Below, piece after piece: positions 43,371-55,321 of a DNA stretch of 64,000 bases; within the stretch, counting starts at the first letter, position 1; each line of letters begins with the position of its first letter. Origin of the DNA: Adiantum capillus-veneris (lineage: Eukaryota; Streptophyta; Polypodiopsida; Polypodiales; Pteridaceae); contig CM043962.1 in the NCBI GenBank assembly GCA_014529385.2, positions 84,531,621 through 84,595,620 on the forward strand, given 5' to 3'. The notes below the pieces were generated by a model. That model worked only from the letters and a program-made list of their open reading frames with translations, did not search any database and was not told the origin of the DNA. Position numbers and translations under genes: made by a program.

Positions 43371-43390
43371 TCAAAAGGTCGGGGGTGTAA

Positions 43391-44618
43391 AATGGCTAAT
43401 ATTTGGAAGGGATAAGCACTTCCCCTTGTGGGCCTCTGGTGTGTCAAAAACAAAAAGGGGGGGGGGGGGGGGGGGGGGGGGACTTGCAATGATGAGGGAG
43501 ACCTATGTAGGGGATGTGGGACATCTAATGGTAGCCTAAAACGTAAAGTCCATGTAGATCCCTTCCTAGGTTGCTAGATCTAGTCATTAGATCTTTTTTT
43601 ACTTCATTACTGTAGGAGCCAATTTCAAAAATATCGCAGCTCCTTCGTCCACGTGGCATCTCTCTCCAAACGATTGACTACATACTTATTTTTAACATGT
43701 CGCATGTGCTTTTTTATCGGATAGCGGCAACGCTCACAACTTTCAGAACAGTTCCCTCTCCGTGTTTTGTTCGATGCGAAACAAGGGCCTATCTCCAGTT
43801 GCAATCATCTACGTTTGTTTGGGAACCCAAGTTTTGAGTTTTGAAATGTAGAGAGCCATAGAAGCTTAAGTGTGCAGAGGACCTTTACTTTCACATCTTG
43901 GATGGAGAGAGCAAGAATGGAGAAAAAACTAGATTTGCAAAAGCAGTTTTTCTTCCTAATTGTGCCCCACCACTTATATACTTGCAAGTTTGAACCTTGG
44001 CTTCCACCCTCTTACACATGTAGCAGACTAGACCATTTGCATCTTATATTTCACTGATTTTTCATCGTATTTTTTAATATCAAAAAAATCAAATGGCCCG
44101 AATGGGGTCCATCGCTTTGTTAATGATGGTGCACACTAATTGTGGAGTCAAACATGGTTAGAACATGGAGCCCCTTAGAGAATAAATTGGCTACATAGGC
44201 TCGAATGTATTATTACATTTTGAAAGATAATTGCAAAATCTATACTATATATAATTGAGCTTAAGATTTTCAAGGAAAGAGAGGCATCCATGTGTCACTC
44301 TCTCCTTTATTTCAAGAACCTTAAAAAAATTGAAATGTAAAAGTAAAGGCTAGGTTTGAAATGTAAAAGAGAAGGGTAAGTAGCAAGTACTTTGATGGTA
44401 GAAAATGAAAAAATTTAGTTTTGACTTCTTTCTTCTGTCAAAAAGTCACACTACTTAGTACTATATATATATTTATATTATGCAAACTTTTTAGCAAGCC
44501 AACCTTCAATTTTGAAGGGTGATTACTTTTGTTTTTGTAAAGGGTGGCTCTACTTCGCAGCTTGAAAAAATAACGAGCAACGAGCTATGTCATGCGTCGA
44601 TAAGTTGGTCCGTCTCAA
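43391..44618. other. Intergenic DNA, no gene seen
   Basis: Contains a G25 homopolymer (43457-43481) and one copy (about 43775-43815) of the dispersed CAAGGGC-TATCTCCAG repeat also seen at 5.1 kb. Otherwise AT-rich. Confidence 0.5.
43457..43481 (+). repeat. Poly(G) tract, 25 bases
   Basis: Uninterrupted G run. Confidence 0.97.
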
Positions 44619-44620
44619 AC

Positions 44621-44690
<70 letters not shown>
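44621..44690 (+). repeat. Compound (GT)n(GA)n microsatellite
   Basis: GT units to 44644, then GA units. Confidence 0.95.
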
Positions 44691-44692
<2 letters not shown>

Positions 44693-44736
44693 ATGTTTGA
44701 TTTTTTACGGCATTGTCATGTGGGTCGTAGATCTCT

Positions 44737-44740
<4 letters not shown>

Positions 44741-44806
<66 letters not shown>
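44741..44806 (+). repeat. (GA)n microsatellite
   Basis: About 33 units. Confidence 0.95.
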
Positions 44807-44809
<3 letters not shown>

Positions 44810-44832
44810 CTTCGTTATTTGCTGCAGTTGTG

Positions 44833-44837
44833 TGTGC

Positions 44838-44874
<37 letters not shown>
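44833..44874 (+). repeat. Compound (GT)n(GA)n microsatellite
   Basis: Same GT-then-GA arrangement as at 44621. Confidence 0.9.
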
Positions 44875-45281
44875 GGCCAATCCCATTTAGTCATGTTGAG
44901 AAGTGTGTGTGTCTATTTTTGTTCGAAAGAGAGAGAGGGTGCCATTGATTGGCTTTGGCGCTTGACAGAGAATGTCCCCCCCCAAACTCGATCATGAGCA
45001 CAACCCACCACTTACTTCATGTACAACTTCTCAAATGTTGTTGCAACAAGCCTCATGTAGTCTCCTTATTTAACACCCCTGGCTACCAACAGCTGATCCG
45101 CCACAATCCCACACCCTTATACAACCTCAATCCTGTGCTGGCCAGGACGTCGAGAGTTTGGATCCAATACACGTTCCACTCGCCACAAGTGCTTGCTGAG
45201 CCACCTACTCCTCTATCGTTGCCTGTCCGCCACCTTTGATCTCAACGAACTTCATTTTTGCATAGCTGCGGCCCTCCACAC

Positions 45282-45284
<3 letters not shown>

Positions 45285-45334
<50 letters not shown>
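45285..45334 (+). repeat. (GA)n microsatellite
   Basis: About 25 units. Confidence 0.95.
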
Positions 45335-45336
<2 letters not shown>

Positions 45337-46235
45337 CACATCCGTCTCCACACTTTCTTCGTCTTTTTTGGCGAGTCAACGGATGCTACAATGTTGAGAG
45401 CTCCAACGTGAACATCCAAGCTTTTAAGCTTTCCCAAGTTTTTACATCTCAAACTCCTGACATAGGCAAGAAAGCTGCTACAATGCTCATGGCAACGGTC
45501 GTGCAAGGCGGGTCTTCAATTTAGTGTTCGGAAAAAATGTGTCTTAGCTTAATATCATGCCGTTTTTAATTTCAAAAATACTGGTTGAGGGCAAGGGAAA
45601 AAGGAGAAATTATGCCCCAAAATAGAGAAAAATAGTGTTAAAACCTGCAAAATAAACCTAATTTTCAAAATTTCCTCTTGGAAAATTAAATGAAAGCAAT
45701 TTTGTATGTTTGAAAAATTATTTTTCCAAAACACTGATGTGATTGCATTGGAGGATAATCATTGCCAATCGAGGGTATTGGCTTTGGTCTTGGAGTTAGC
45801 AATCCTTTGCTCATTTGAATCCTCCTTGGTGTTGCATACCTAATGTGAGCCCTTTGCCTCCATGCTTGTGCCGCTGTCTCCATGTCATTTTGCTTTCATT
45901 TAGAGCTTGATCACTTTGGAACGGCTAAATAGCCTTCCAGCTCTGTTTGCAAGTCAAGAAAATCGGTGGCTTCAAAGATAAATGCTTGATTTGACTGAGT
46001 GATGAGATAGATCTTGAGTAGGTTCCTGCTAGCCGAGAGGGCCTTAAAAGTCAACCAAGTCAACCATGTGAAAGGCTATGCCCCTTTCAAGGCTCTTAAC
46101 TACCACGATTAGATAGGTAGAGAGAGAAGATCCGGCTACTACTGCCCGGGCAAAAAGCAGGCTTGCTGGTATATGTGACCAGGATCTTAGCCTCTCACAT
46201 GCTTCATTTTAATACTACAAACTAGACATGCAGCC

Positions 46236-46238
<3 letters not shown>
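45335..46238. other. Intergenic DNA, no gene seen
   Basis: Both strands show only short frames without recognisable motifs. Confidence 0.5.
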
Positions 46239-46269
<31 letters not shown>

Positions 46270-46301
46270 AGAAGAAGAAGAAGAAGAAGAAGAAGAAGAA
46301 G
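46239..46301 (+). repeat. (GA)n(GAA)n microsatellite
   Basis: GA units to 46265, then about 12 GAA units. Confidence 0.95.
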
Positions 46302-46452
46302 GTTAAGCCTTTGTTCTCCTACGTGCTGAGGTCAAATCCTACCCATTAGCATTGATTTTAAATTGTGAGTGGAATGGAGATGCTAATTGGAGATGCTAAA
46401 GCATCTTGGAAAGATTCTATGTAATGGAAAGTAAAAGTAGAGCCAGTAGGTG

Positions 46453-46691
46453 CCAAGTAGGTGTGCCAAATAAGTAAACCACATTCTTGACCTATATGTA
46501 TGTCCCAAACTTGTGGAAAATAAGGTGAGGCAAAAGCCAAGTAGGTGTGCCAAATAAGTAAACCACATTCTTGACCTATATGTATGTCCCAAACTTGTGG
46601 AAAGCCAAGTAGGTGTGCCAAATAAGTAAACCACATTCTTGACCTATATGTATGTCCCAAACTTGTGGAAAATAAGGTGAGGCAAAAGCCT
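46453..46691 (+). repeat. Tandem repeat, three units of 84/68/84 bp
   Basis: Units start at 46453, 46537 and 46605 (CCAAGTAGGTGTGCCAAATA). Units 1 and 3 carry a further 16 bp (ATAAGGTGAGGCAAAA) that unit 2 lacks. The minus-strand frame through them is a by-product, not a gene. Confidence 0.9.
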
Positions 46692-47906
46692 CATCTGGAC
46701 TCTAAATTTGACTTCTTTTTCTTTTCCTTTTTTCGTATTACTACATACTAGTATGTGACCTGCGTGTTGCCGCGGCTATATGTGCCTCAATTGAAGCAAC
46801 CATTGTTCTCCTTCCCTTCACAGGGAGGGCAAATGTGGGCAAATGCATATGATTCTCATGTGAGCTTTTATAGCTCTTTAATACACTTGTGCATCAACTA
46901 CCACTACAACTACTTTCTAGATGACAATGTATGACAACACACAAGGTCTAAGTACCCTCCACATTCACATCAACCAAACACAAATCTATCTTTTGGATCA
47001 ATAATATGATTAAGATCGAACAACTAATGAAGTGTAGTTACTCTCCACATTCTTGTGGAATAACCAGGGACAAATCTCCTTCTAGTTGATCATGACAAGC
47101 TCCAACATTCTCCTCCTAGTCATGGCGAGTTTGTCCCTCCCCTCCCCTTGTCTCTATCTGTGTGTGTGTGTGTGTGTGTGTGTTCAAGAATCATCAATTC
47201 AATTTGAGGTTCTTGGGAATGAATTAAGTAACGGGCTCCCTTCGCATGATGTCTTGTTTTAACATCCTATGTTTCTCTCTAAGGATGGAGAGAATTTGCG
47301 GTTAGGCTAGAGACGTCTCCCTCAGACAATTGATATGGGACCCTGCTGAGTGGTAGTGGCCCTCTAAATAGACTAATAGAGAGATGGTATCCTTCTTTGA
47401 TTATAGTGTTTGCATTGAACAACAAATTCTTTAGATGCATTAGCATCCCCTCTCACCATTTTTACCAATCAAGGCATTGGTCATAGTAGCAACTCTCCCA
47501 TGCTTCTCTCGTGTAGTTTTGGTCTTGCATTTGGGGCATCACATTCAACTAAATCATCAATTGCTATTTGTTGGCACTTAAGATGCATGTACCAACCATG
47601 AACCAACATGCCAACATTACACCACATAGTAGTAGAAGAAACTTTGACATTGGTATGCACAATTGATTTGGTGAGCAGTATGTCGTTTGCTTCTCAAAGG
47701 AAATATTCATGATGGGTGTGTGACCTGGGGGTGATTTCATGGCTATAGCAACTTTGTCTCTAGATGTGGATAAATTTCAAAATTTACAGGTTGGATTGCA
47801 CTCAAATAGCATGTAAGGTGCATATTGTTTGTTTGTGTACATTTGGGCACCATTGGCACCTTAAAATGTGAGGGCAATGAAAGCAAAAGAGTTCACTCAA
47901 TCGTTT
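46692..47906. other. Intergenic DNA, no gene seen
   Basis: A GT tract at 47158-47183. No coding or TE domain recognised. Confidence 0.5.
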
Positions 47907-48049
47907 CTCTTTGCAAGAGTTTTGGGCATCATGCTAAAAGAAAGGGCGTGCTGCAAAATACAAACACACACACACACACACACACACCAAAACTCTTTGC
48001 AAGAGTTTTGGGCATCATGCTAAAAGAAAGGGCGTGCTGCAAAATACAA

Positions 48050-48078
<29 letters not shown>
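47907..48078 (+). repeat. 86-bp tandem duplication ending in (CA)n
   Basis: CTCTTTGCAAGAGTTTTGGG starts at 47907 and 47993; each copy ends in CAAATACAAA-like sequence and a CA tract. Confidence 0.9.
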
Positions 48079-48080
<2 letters not shown>

Positions 48081-49276
48081 TGGAGCACACATGCACGTTT
48101 TTCTTTGAAAGAGAAGATTGTATTCAACCATTCACATGCTTGCCCTTACCCATCTTTTATACCATAGCAGCCATTTGGCTTAGCTCCCACTCCCTTAAAT
48201 GTGAGACAGAGCATTAAGGCACTACATGGAGGAGAGTCTCTTTTTGTACGCGAATTATATCTCTTAACTATTTGAGAGTGCCATCATCATACCCTATATG
48301 AGCGCTCAGCTTTTGATCACATCAAACTTGCTTTACCCACATTTTAGCCCATACCATGGCCTACATACCTTTCTCTCTTAGCCACCTCATGGATTCAACT
48401 TGTTAGTGGCCACCCTTATATCCATAGTCCCCAAGCAATTTACATGTTGTACTTGGTCCCATAGGTCAATCTGACCTTTCTCTCTCTCTCTCTCTCCCAT
48501 TAACCTTTGAGGTCACTGTGATTGTTTCTATGATATTAAAAGTTATGTCCCCTTCTCCTTGTATAAGTATGTGAGCATGCAAGCCCTTGAGTTCAAGAAT
48601 CAACGATCATCGACTAAAATTTTTAGGTCTCTTATGATCTACCACTAAGCTACAATCCTACAGTGCCCTTGGAGGTGCCCTTAAGCACTAAAAAAAAACA
48701 ATAACCCTCGCCCCCCCCCCCCCCCCCCCCCCCCCCGCAAAAAAAAAAGCCTACCCTACCCTACCCCCACGCTTCCCTTTTCCTTTCTTTTCCCCCACCC
48801 TTCCCTTTTCCTTTCTTTTCCCCCCCTAAACTAATTAATGGTTTCTCAAAAAGTCGTTTTGGGGACCTACTTAGCTTTTCATAAGGATATACAATCATGC
48901 TCTTTCACCTACTTTGATTTATCTCTTAAGCATCCCTTAATTCTCAAAGACCCAGGCTCAGCTTTCAAGCATTCAAACTCCTTTTTGGTTAGTGCCTTCA
49001 ACATTTCAGGCGTTCTCGCCCTTGTTGTTAGAGAGAAAGAGGCAATGCGAGTTTTATATTATGGATTGATCATATCTTTGTGATTAGAATGTTTTGGCGT
49101 ATGTCAGGTATTTGTTGTACTTGTTGCCTCCCCCCCCCCCCCCAAGCAGCAGACACATATATCCACACAACCACACTATGTCTTAATGACACCCGAGTGG
49201 TGGGATTTACTTATGTAGGTGGAGCACAGGGATCTCGAGGCGGATGAACGGATGAAAAAAAAGTTGTGGTCAATGC
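48079..49276. other. Intergenic DNA with poly(C) tracts, no gene seen
   Basis: C26 at 48711-48736 and C14 at 49130-49143, with CCCTACC and CCTTTTC repeats between 48750 and 48830. A CT tract lies at 48479-48496. Confidence 0.5.
48711..48736 (+). repeat. Poly(C) tract, 26 bases
   Basis: Uninterrupted C run. Confidence 0.97.
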
Positions 49277-49338
49277 TGGAGAGGTGAATCGAATCTGAAA
49301 TACCCGTTGGAAGGTGGACGCCTTAACCATGTGGGCAC
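49277..49338 (-). other. tRNA-like sequence, possible SINE head or tRNA pseudogene
   Basis: Minus strand reads GTGCCCACATGGTTAAGGCG, resembling a D-arm/A-box (TGGTTAAGGCG). About 30 bases on is AGATTCGATTCACC, resembling the T-arm/B-box (GGTTCGAATCC). The anticodon and acceptor stems do not pair properly, so it is not a functional tRNA. No clear SINE tail was found. Confidence 0.3.
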
Positions 49339-50051
49339 GTAGCTTTTGATGGCCTCCGAGGCAAAACATACCATTTTATGGTAATCCCAAATAGGCAAAA
49401 GTAAACTCGACCAACAAAAGTAAACTCGAACAGCATCTGATGGTGCACGTCAATTTTGAATCACGCGCCCTAGTTGCCCGTCATCAATCCCATGGCTCGG
49501 TCTTCATTCGAGACCCTATGTGTATAGTGCTGAGAATCCCCCCCCCCGCTGCACACACATTGAGAGAGATTCAATCACATAGTAGTAAAAATGGCTAAAA
49601 AAGGAATTGCATTGCATTCCAAGTTATTTGGATTCCAAATAGAACAAGTGAAATGGTCACAACGGCTTTCAAAAACAATAAGAAAGTGATAAAATTGTTA
49701 GGTTGAATTAAGCTGGTATCAGTGTTTGGGAAAGGATTGCCTCAATTTAGTCTTGAGCCGATTGAAAATCGAGACTAGCTAGCTGCAAACCATGGTAAAC
49801 GGAAAAAAAACCGATGAAATATGTGAGAAAGTCCTCCAAAAATTTTACAAATCTCAAAGTTTTTGCTAGTATTTCCAGTTTTCTTCTTTGTGAGAAGAAA
49901 ATTTGACCAGCAGTCGCTTTATAAAGAGACTTTCTTGAACGTTAACACTGATTGGAATCAAGCTATAAAATGCAAAAAATGTAAAGCCATGTGAAGTTGT
50001 GAAATAAAAGGTGAAATAAAAAGAACTAATTAATATATGTGTGTATATATA
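49339..50051. other. Intergenic AT-rich DNA, no gene seen
   Basis: No motif recognised on either strand. Confidence 0.5.
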
Positions 50052-50208
50052 GAATTTATTAAAATTTTGCAAGGTGAAGCTTCACTTTAGTATTCTAAAA
50101 CAATAGAATGCAAAAAAAAAAAAACATAGTGAGTGCGTGTAAAATTTACTAAAATTATGCAAGGTGAAGCTTCACTTTAGCATGCTAAAACAATAAAATG
50201 CAAGAAAA
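50052..50208 (+). repeat. Diverged tandem pair (~68 bp units)
   Basis: GCAAGGTGAAGCTTCACTTT with its flanks occurs in both 50052-50120 and 50141-50208. Each unit contains the palindrome GTGAAGCTTCAC. Confidence 0.85.
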
Positions 50209-50585
50209 GTAAAGATATCCAAACTTTTCGGACCTTTGCTCTCTAGAATCCATTTTTCAAGAACTTTCCAACGATAGGTCATATCATGGGGTTCTAAGCA
50301 ATATTTAGAGGGGTCTATTGGGTTGCTTTCTTTTGTACAACTTTGATGATGTGGCACTCTTAAAAGGCCCAAAAATGAGTTCAAAATTTTCCTAATGCTA
50401 CAGTTGCTGCTTGCGATGGTGGAAGCATGAAGAGCTTGTCAATCTACACAAGGAAGGAGTTGGACATTTCATTGAGAGAGAGAGAGAATTTAAAATGTAA
50501 GCGCGCACTGAGTTCTGCTACTGAGTTCTCGAACGCTTGTCTTGCCTCTTGCCGCCCTCGCTCCCTCTGGTTCTATTGCTATTGC

Positions 50586-50616
50586 TAATAATCGTTGTTA
50601 TTTACAACGATTATTA
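50586..50616. repeat. Perfect 13-bp inverted repeat, 5-bp loop
   Basis: TAATAATCGTTGT, TATTT, then the exact reverse complement. It lies about 300 bp upstream of LINE ORF1, so it may be in the LINE 5' UTR. A related AATAATCGCTGTT occurs at about 50695. Confidence 0.85.
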
Positions 50617-50911
50617 TCTCAGTCTATTCGCGATAATCAGCTCGAAGCCCTAGTAAATAATTGCTGGGCTGCTTTGCCTTAACATACCCTTGTTAATAAT
50701 CGCTGTTTTTGCTTGCTATCCTCCCTATAGTTACCTTAGCTTGGGAAATAAAGCCCTTTTGGTGCTCATGCCTTTGAATTCCCAAACGAGTATTAACATT
50801 TTGTAAAGAAAAAGAAAAAAAAGAAAGAAGAGGTCACTTCTTGGTGGATAGGGCCTTTGGCCTCCAAGATCCTCAGCTTATCTTAGTGGTGTAAATCCAC
50901 GACACCTGCGA

Positions 50912-52714
50912 ATGGAACTCGACGTGCTGGTCATAAGTGAGGACATTGCCGAATTTTCACAGATGTTAGCGGCGAGGAAAAGGTCTGAAATGGAGCTAGC
51001 TGTGCCAATGGATGTAGGCGGTGGCTCGGGCTTGGGACCGTTACATGACACGGAAATGTCAAGCCCCAGCTCGCCAAAGGTTTCACCCATGAAAGAGATA
51101 AAAATTATCCTGACTGGAAAAGTTCCCTCTGTGGAAACAAGAGAGAAAATGGGCTCAACGCAAGGGTTCAAATTCGAGGTAAAAACCATCAAAGATGGGG
51201 TTCCTCAGGGACCCATCTGTGCGAATATAAATAAAGTGTCAAGTGCATTGGCAACTTGCAGACCAGGTATATCGTTTGCTAGCATACTCAAGGGGCCTAA
51301 CTCTAGAGATTTGGGAAAAGGCTCAGCAGAAGGGATGACAAGTGAAAGAGATATCAAGAATCTACAGAATGCAAAAGCTAGACTTCAACAAGAGCTCTTG
51401 GAAGTCAACAAAATGATTGAGGCCGGCCCTAACAACAACAAAAGAACTTGCTCCCATTCAGAATTCAGTGGGCTGGTAGAAGACGGGTTGGCAGATTGAG
51501 TCTTCTCTGCTTTAAAAAAGTCTTTGCCACAGCAGGTGGAGGTTGCCGAGGCTATTACTGTAGCGATTCCGCCAGCAGTTATAAAAAAAACAGTTAGCCC
51601 GACAAGCTAAGCTGTCGCTTGTATTTGGGTTGAGTGGAAGAATCCTGAACAGGTTTGAGATGATCCAATGGCTTTAGGGCCCTCAAATTCTTGGTCATGG
51701 AGGAGCAGTTGAAAGTACTTCCTACCTAGCTAAATGTTTTTGCTCAGTGAGATTCAAAGAGGCCTCCGATGTGGAAAAGATCCTTGACAAAGGGCCCCTG
51801 GTATTTAATAGGACTACGGTGTGTGTGGTGCCTTGGGAGCCAGTGTTCGACTCAGCTGAATCTTTGCAAACGTTTCATCCGGTCTGAGTTGAGTTTGTGG
51901 GATTGCCTAGCTGGCTGTGGGATAATCTCAAGATGCTTGCTAGCCAATTGGGCACTCCCTTATTTATACCTAGCAAGAGAGGGTTTGGCAGAACCTCAAA
52001 CAGGGTTTGTATTGGATGGGATGCGTCTTGAACGCCACCTAGAAGCATGGTTATCAATGTCAGAGCTGGGCTTGTTACCATTCCGCTTAACTTTGGAACA
52101 TACTTTAGGGCATGTTTTAAATGCAACAACTTTGGTCACTTCGCCAAGGATTGCCCCTTGAATTCTAATGGTACTGCAGCTCCGACAGCACAGGCCCCCA
52201 ACGAAAGGGAATCCCCGATGGGAGGGATGGAGAAGCAGGGAGACAATAACGAAGGCACAAATACAGGGAAGGATGAAGGAGGGATGGTAGGTGAGAAAAT
52301 GGATACGAAGATGTAGGAAAAGATTGTGGAGGAATCGATTCCCATACAACGAGCTTTTGAAGGTACAAGCAATAACAATAGGATCATTACTCCCGCTGCT
52401 ACCCCCAAATTTACGACAGTAACAACGTCGACGACTGTCCAATTCCCTGGTCTGAAAAGAGCAAAAAGAGTGAAGGCAGTGGCAAGAGAGTCTAAATTGT
52501 TGCAAGTCGTCAGAACACTAGAGGTGAAAGGATCTAATTCATCCTCCACCCCTTCAAAAGGAGGGGGGTTCATTGTCCCTTTGCACAATCCATTTGCAGC
52601 ACTGCAAAAAAAGAAATCCTCTGACTTGGAACCCTCGGATTCTCCTGAGACCAAGGAGAAGGGGGGGGAGGGGAATGATTCAGATGCTGAAGAATTCGCT
52701 CCTCTGTCCCACTG
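50912..52714 (+). pseudogene. LINE ORF1 (DUF4283-like plus CCHC zinc knuckle)
   Basis: Starts MELDVLVISEDIAEFSQML at 50912 and runs open to 51499; the rest needs several frame changes. About 51720-52020 reads FKEASDVEKILDKGPLVFNR and WVEFVGLPSWLWDN-like residues, the DUF4283 pattern of plant LINE ORF1. An intact CX2CX4HX4C knuckle CFKCNNFGHFAKDC sits at about 52117-52158, followed by a Ser/Gly/Lys-rich tail ending EEFAPLSH with TGA at 52713. ORF1 binds LINE RNA. It differs from the coiled-coil ORF1 fragments near 5.5 and 8.4 kb. Confidence 0.85.
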
Positions 52715-52726
52715 AACCCTGTTGTA

Positions 52727-53490
52727 ATGATGGAGTCTCTCACTATCCAATCTTGGAACGTAAAGGGGTTGAAAACCCATAAGAAGAGTACCTTATTCTG
52801 GGAGGAAATAAAAAAGGAGAAGACAGTCAACTTTTGGGCTATTCAAGAACACCACCTAGATGCCCATAGCAAGAGAAAGCAGGTGCTAGGAAAGAAATTG
52901 GTATTCTATGGAGAAGGAAATAACGGCTTCAGTGGCGTCCTCAACATTGTGGACAGAGAATTGGAGCCAAAGGTGGTTCTTAACCACCCATCCGACAGAA
53001 TCCTGGGGATTAGAATCACATGGGAAGGGCATCCCCTCACCATTGTGAATGTGTACGGCCCTTGCAATGCAAAAGATAGAGCTAAACTATGGATGCATCT
53101 CAGAGATACCCCTATTGAAGGAGAATGGTTGTTGGTTGGCGACTTTAATATGGTAGAAAAGAGCATGGATAGAACAGGATCCTCCAGTGTGTTGGCTGGC
53201 TCAGAAAGGCCTAAATGGCAAAGTTTGTGCAAAAAGTGGGCAATGATCGACTTATGGGAAGTTGGCCCATGGAACAGCATGCTTGGGTTCACCTACACAA
53301 GCCTTCAGTACGCCCGCACTGCCTCCACACTGGACAGATGCTATTGCTTGCACCAAGCTGACTGGATACCGACATTGATGGAAATGAAGGTAGTCCCAAC
53401 AACAATCCTCTCGGATCACATTCCTCTGCACATACATTTTAAGAAGAATAAAGAGGAGGAGCAGGCCCCAAGAGGTAAAAAAAACTGTTG
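52727..53490 (+). pseudogene. LINE ORF2 APE-type endonuclease domain
   Basis: Open for 255 codons from ATG 52727. Catalytic landmarks of the exonuclease-endonuclease fold are all present: SWNVKGLK (Asn), IQEHHLDA (Glu), NVYGP, LVGDFNMVE (Asp-Asn), LDRCYC and LSDHIPLHI (Asp-His). The enzyme nicks target DNA to prime reverse transcription. A frameshift at about 53490 leads into the next frame. Confidence 0.93.
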
Positions 53491-55321
53491 GTAACAGGGG
53501 CGCACCTATTCAAAGACCCTCTTTTCAGGAATCTAACCAAGAAAGCACTGGGTAAGCTAAAAAAAGATGTCGACCTCAACAAACACAATGCGTGGGACCT
53601 CTTTGCTCGGAGCATCCAGAAAGCAATCAAAACCTCGGGCCCCAGAATCAAGAAAGCTAGGGAGGATCACCTTTTGCATCTTACAGCGGAGGTACAATTG
53701 CTTACCGCTATAAAAGCCAATGGGCATGCTACTGATGTCAAACACAAACGATGGCTTGAAGCCAAATTGAACCTTGCTAATGAGCAGTTAGAAGATATAA
53801 AAAAGGCTAGACTTCTCTCTAGGGAGACGTTTTTGCAACCGGAAGCCTCCAATCAAGCTCAGTTTTTTAGGGCTTTAAAAATCAAGAAGAGTCGGGGCCA
53901 CGTCCGCTCGCTCGAAGATGAGAAAGGGACGACAATTCATAACCAGGATGAAATGGCTGGTCTGATGCTGCACTATCTCAGTCAAAAATCATTGGACGGC
54001 CGGAGACCCAGTCCCAAGAAGTGGAAGAAGCTAGAGGGACCTTGCTTCAAAGTGTTAAGAAGGAAATTCCCCACTCAGAAGCTAATACCTTGGAACGAGC
54101 ATTTTCCGAAGACGAATGTGCACTAGCATTGCAAGCCCTTGGCAAGGAAAAGTCCCCTGGTTGGGATGGGATGACGGTGGAATTATATAGAGAATTTTGG
54201 GATGATCTCAAGGCCCCAATCACAAGGTTGGCCAATAAAGCCATGGTCGAAGGATCGTTGGAGACAAGTGTGAAGAGAGGGCTTATCAAGCCCATCCCAA
54301 AACACATCTGCTGTTCTAAACTGAAACATTGGCGCCCTATAACGATGATGTCGGTGGCCTACAAAATTATAGCTAAAGCAGTGGCCCTCAGACTAGCCCC
54401 CTTACTAACCAAGATCATCTCCCCCCATCAACATGGTTTCATTAAAGGAAGATCGCATAGAATACGCAGCTGTCACAAAGCAGGAGTGCATTCTGCTGCA
54501 GTTGGACCTGGACAAGGCCTATGACAGAATAACATGGGTATATATAGAAGCCGTCATGGAAGCTCTAGGCTTTGGGCCGCGCCTCTGTCGGCTAGTCCGC
54601 GTAATGGGGGCTAGAAGCCAGTCAGAGCTCCTGTTCAACGAGAGAATCGTGGGCTCTTTTGAGGTCAAAAGGTGAATTAAACAGGGATGCCCTCTCACCC
54701 CCCTTCTTTTTGCCATAGGATCACATCCTTTAATCACGACGCTCGAAGCTAGTGCTGAACAAGGGGAGGTACAAGGCCTTGTTTTACCAGGAAATAGACA
54801 ACTCCTGGCAAACTATTTGCATACGATTATCTCCTCTTCTTGAAGGCGTGCCCCCAGGTCATTAGAAAAGCTCTGGAGATTTTACAAACGTTCTCATTAG
54901 CTTCAGGATCCCAGTGTAGTATAGAGAAGTCAAGGATGATTTCCCTATCGAAAAATGACTCATTTGACCCTACTGTCTGGTCATGGGAGATTGTCACAAA
55001 AGGGAACATCTTTAGAAATTTGGGAGCCCCCTTGGGGGTGGATGTAACTCACAAGCAAAGATTTGAGTGGGTGCTTGAAAAAATCAAAACAAAAATGAGT
55101 AGATAGGAGTATGCTCTTCTCCCATTCCCAAGTTGGATAAAAGTGATAAATGCCTTTATGTTCCTTATATTGCCTTCACTAGCCCGCTTCTCAAGATGGC
55201 TAAGTGTCACTAGAAAGAGTTCTTAAAACCAGTAAAAACATTTTTATGGAAAAATAACACGAAATCCTCTAGGCCATGGCAATGGGCCCGTTGGAATCAA
55301 TTGCTCGGCCGGGGAATCAAG
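53491..55321 (+). pseudogene. LINE ORF2 reverse transcriptase domain
   Basis: Frame 53488-54126 is the endonuclease-RT linker (LKKDVDLNKHNAWDLFARSI and so on). It shifts near 54030 to FSEDECALALQALGKEKSPG and DGMTVELYREFW, HWRPITMMSVAYKIIAKAVA and QHGFIKGRS. A second shift near 54460 leads to LLQLDLDKAYDRITW and IKQGCPLTPLLFA. The palm box reads F-A-Y-D (about 54808-54819) where F/YADD is expected, so the first catalytic aspartate is lost. Coding ends at the copia-2 insertion. Confidence 0.9.

Larger units (their letters stand above)
36716..43390 (+). mobile_element. Ty3/gypsy element 3 (chromovirus-like) with internal inversion
   Basis: Direct LTRs begin at 36716 and 42877 (TGTCATAA). Gag, protease, integrase and chromodomain lie on the + strand, but the RT/RNase H block (39898-40815) is on the minus strand. 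A polypurine tract (AAGAGAGAGG) precedes the 3' LTR. The LTRs match for about 495 bp, after which the 3' copy loses similarity near 43370, so its end is truncated or rearranged. No target duplication could be confirmed. The element is non-functional. Confidence 0.9.

Noticed and set aside
44949-45239. 96-residue + frame
   Set aside because: No recognisable motif, flanked by microsatellites, and no splice or promoter evidence.
46358-46660. A 100-residue minus-strand frame with repeating WDIHIGQECGLL units
   Set aside because: It is the translation of the 84/68/84-bp tandem repeat; there is no start context or family similarity.
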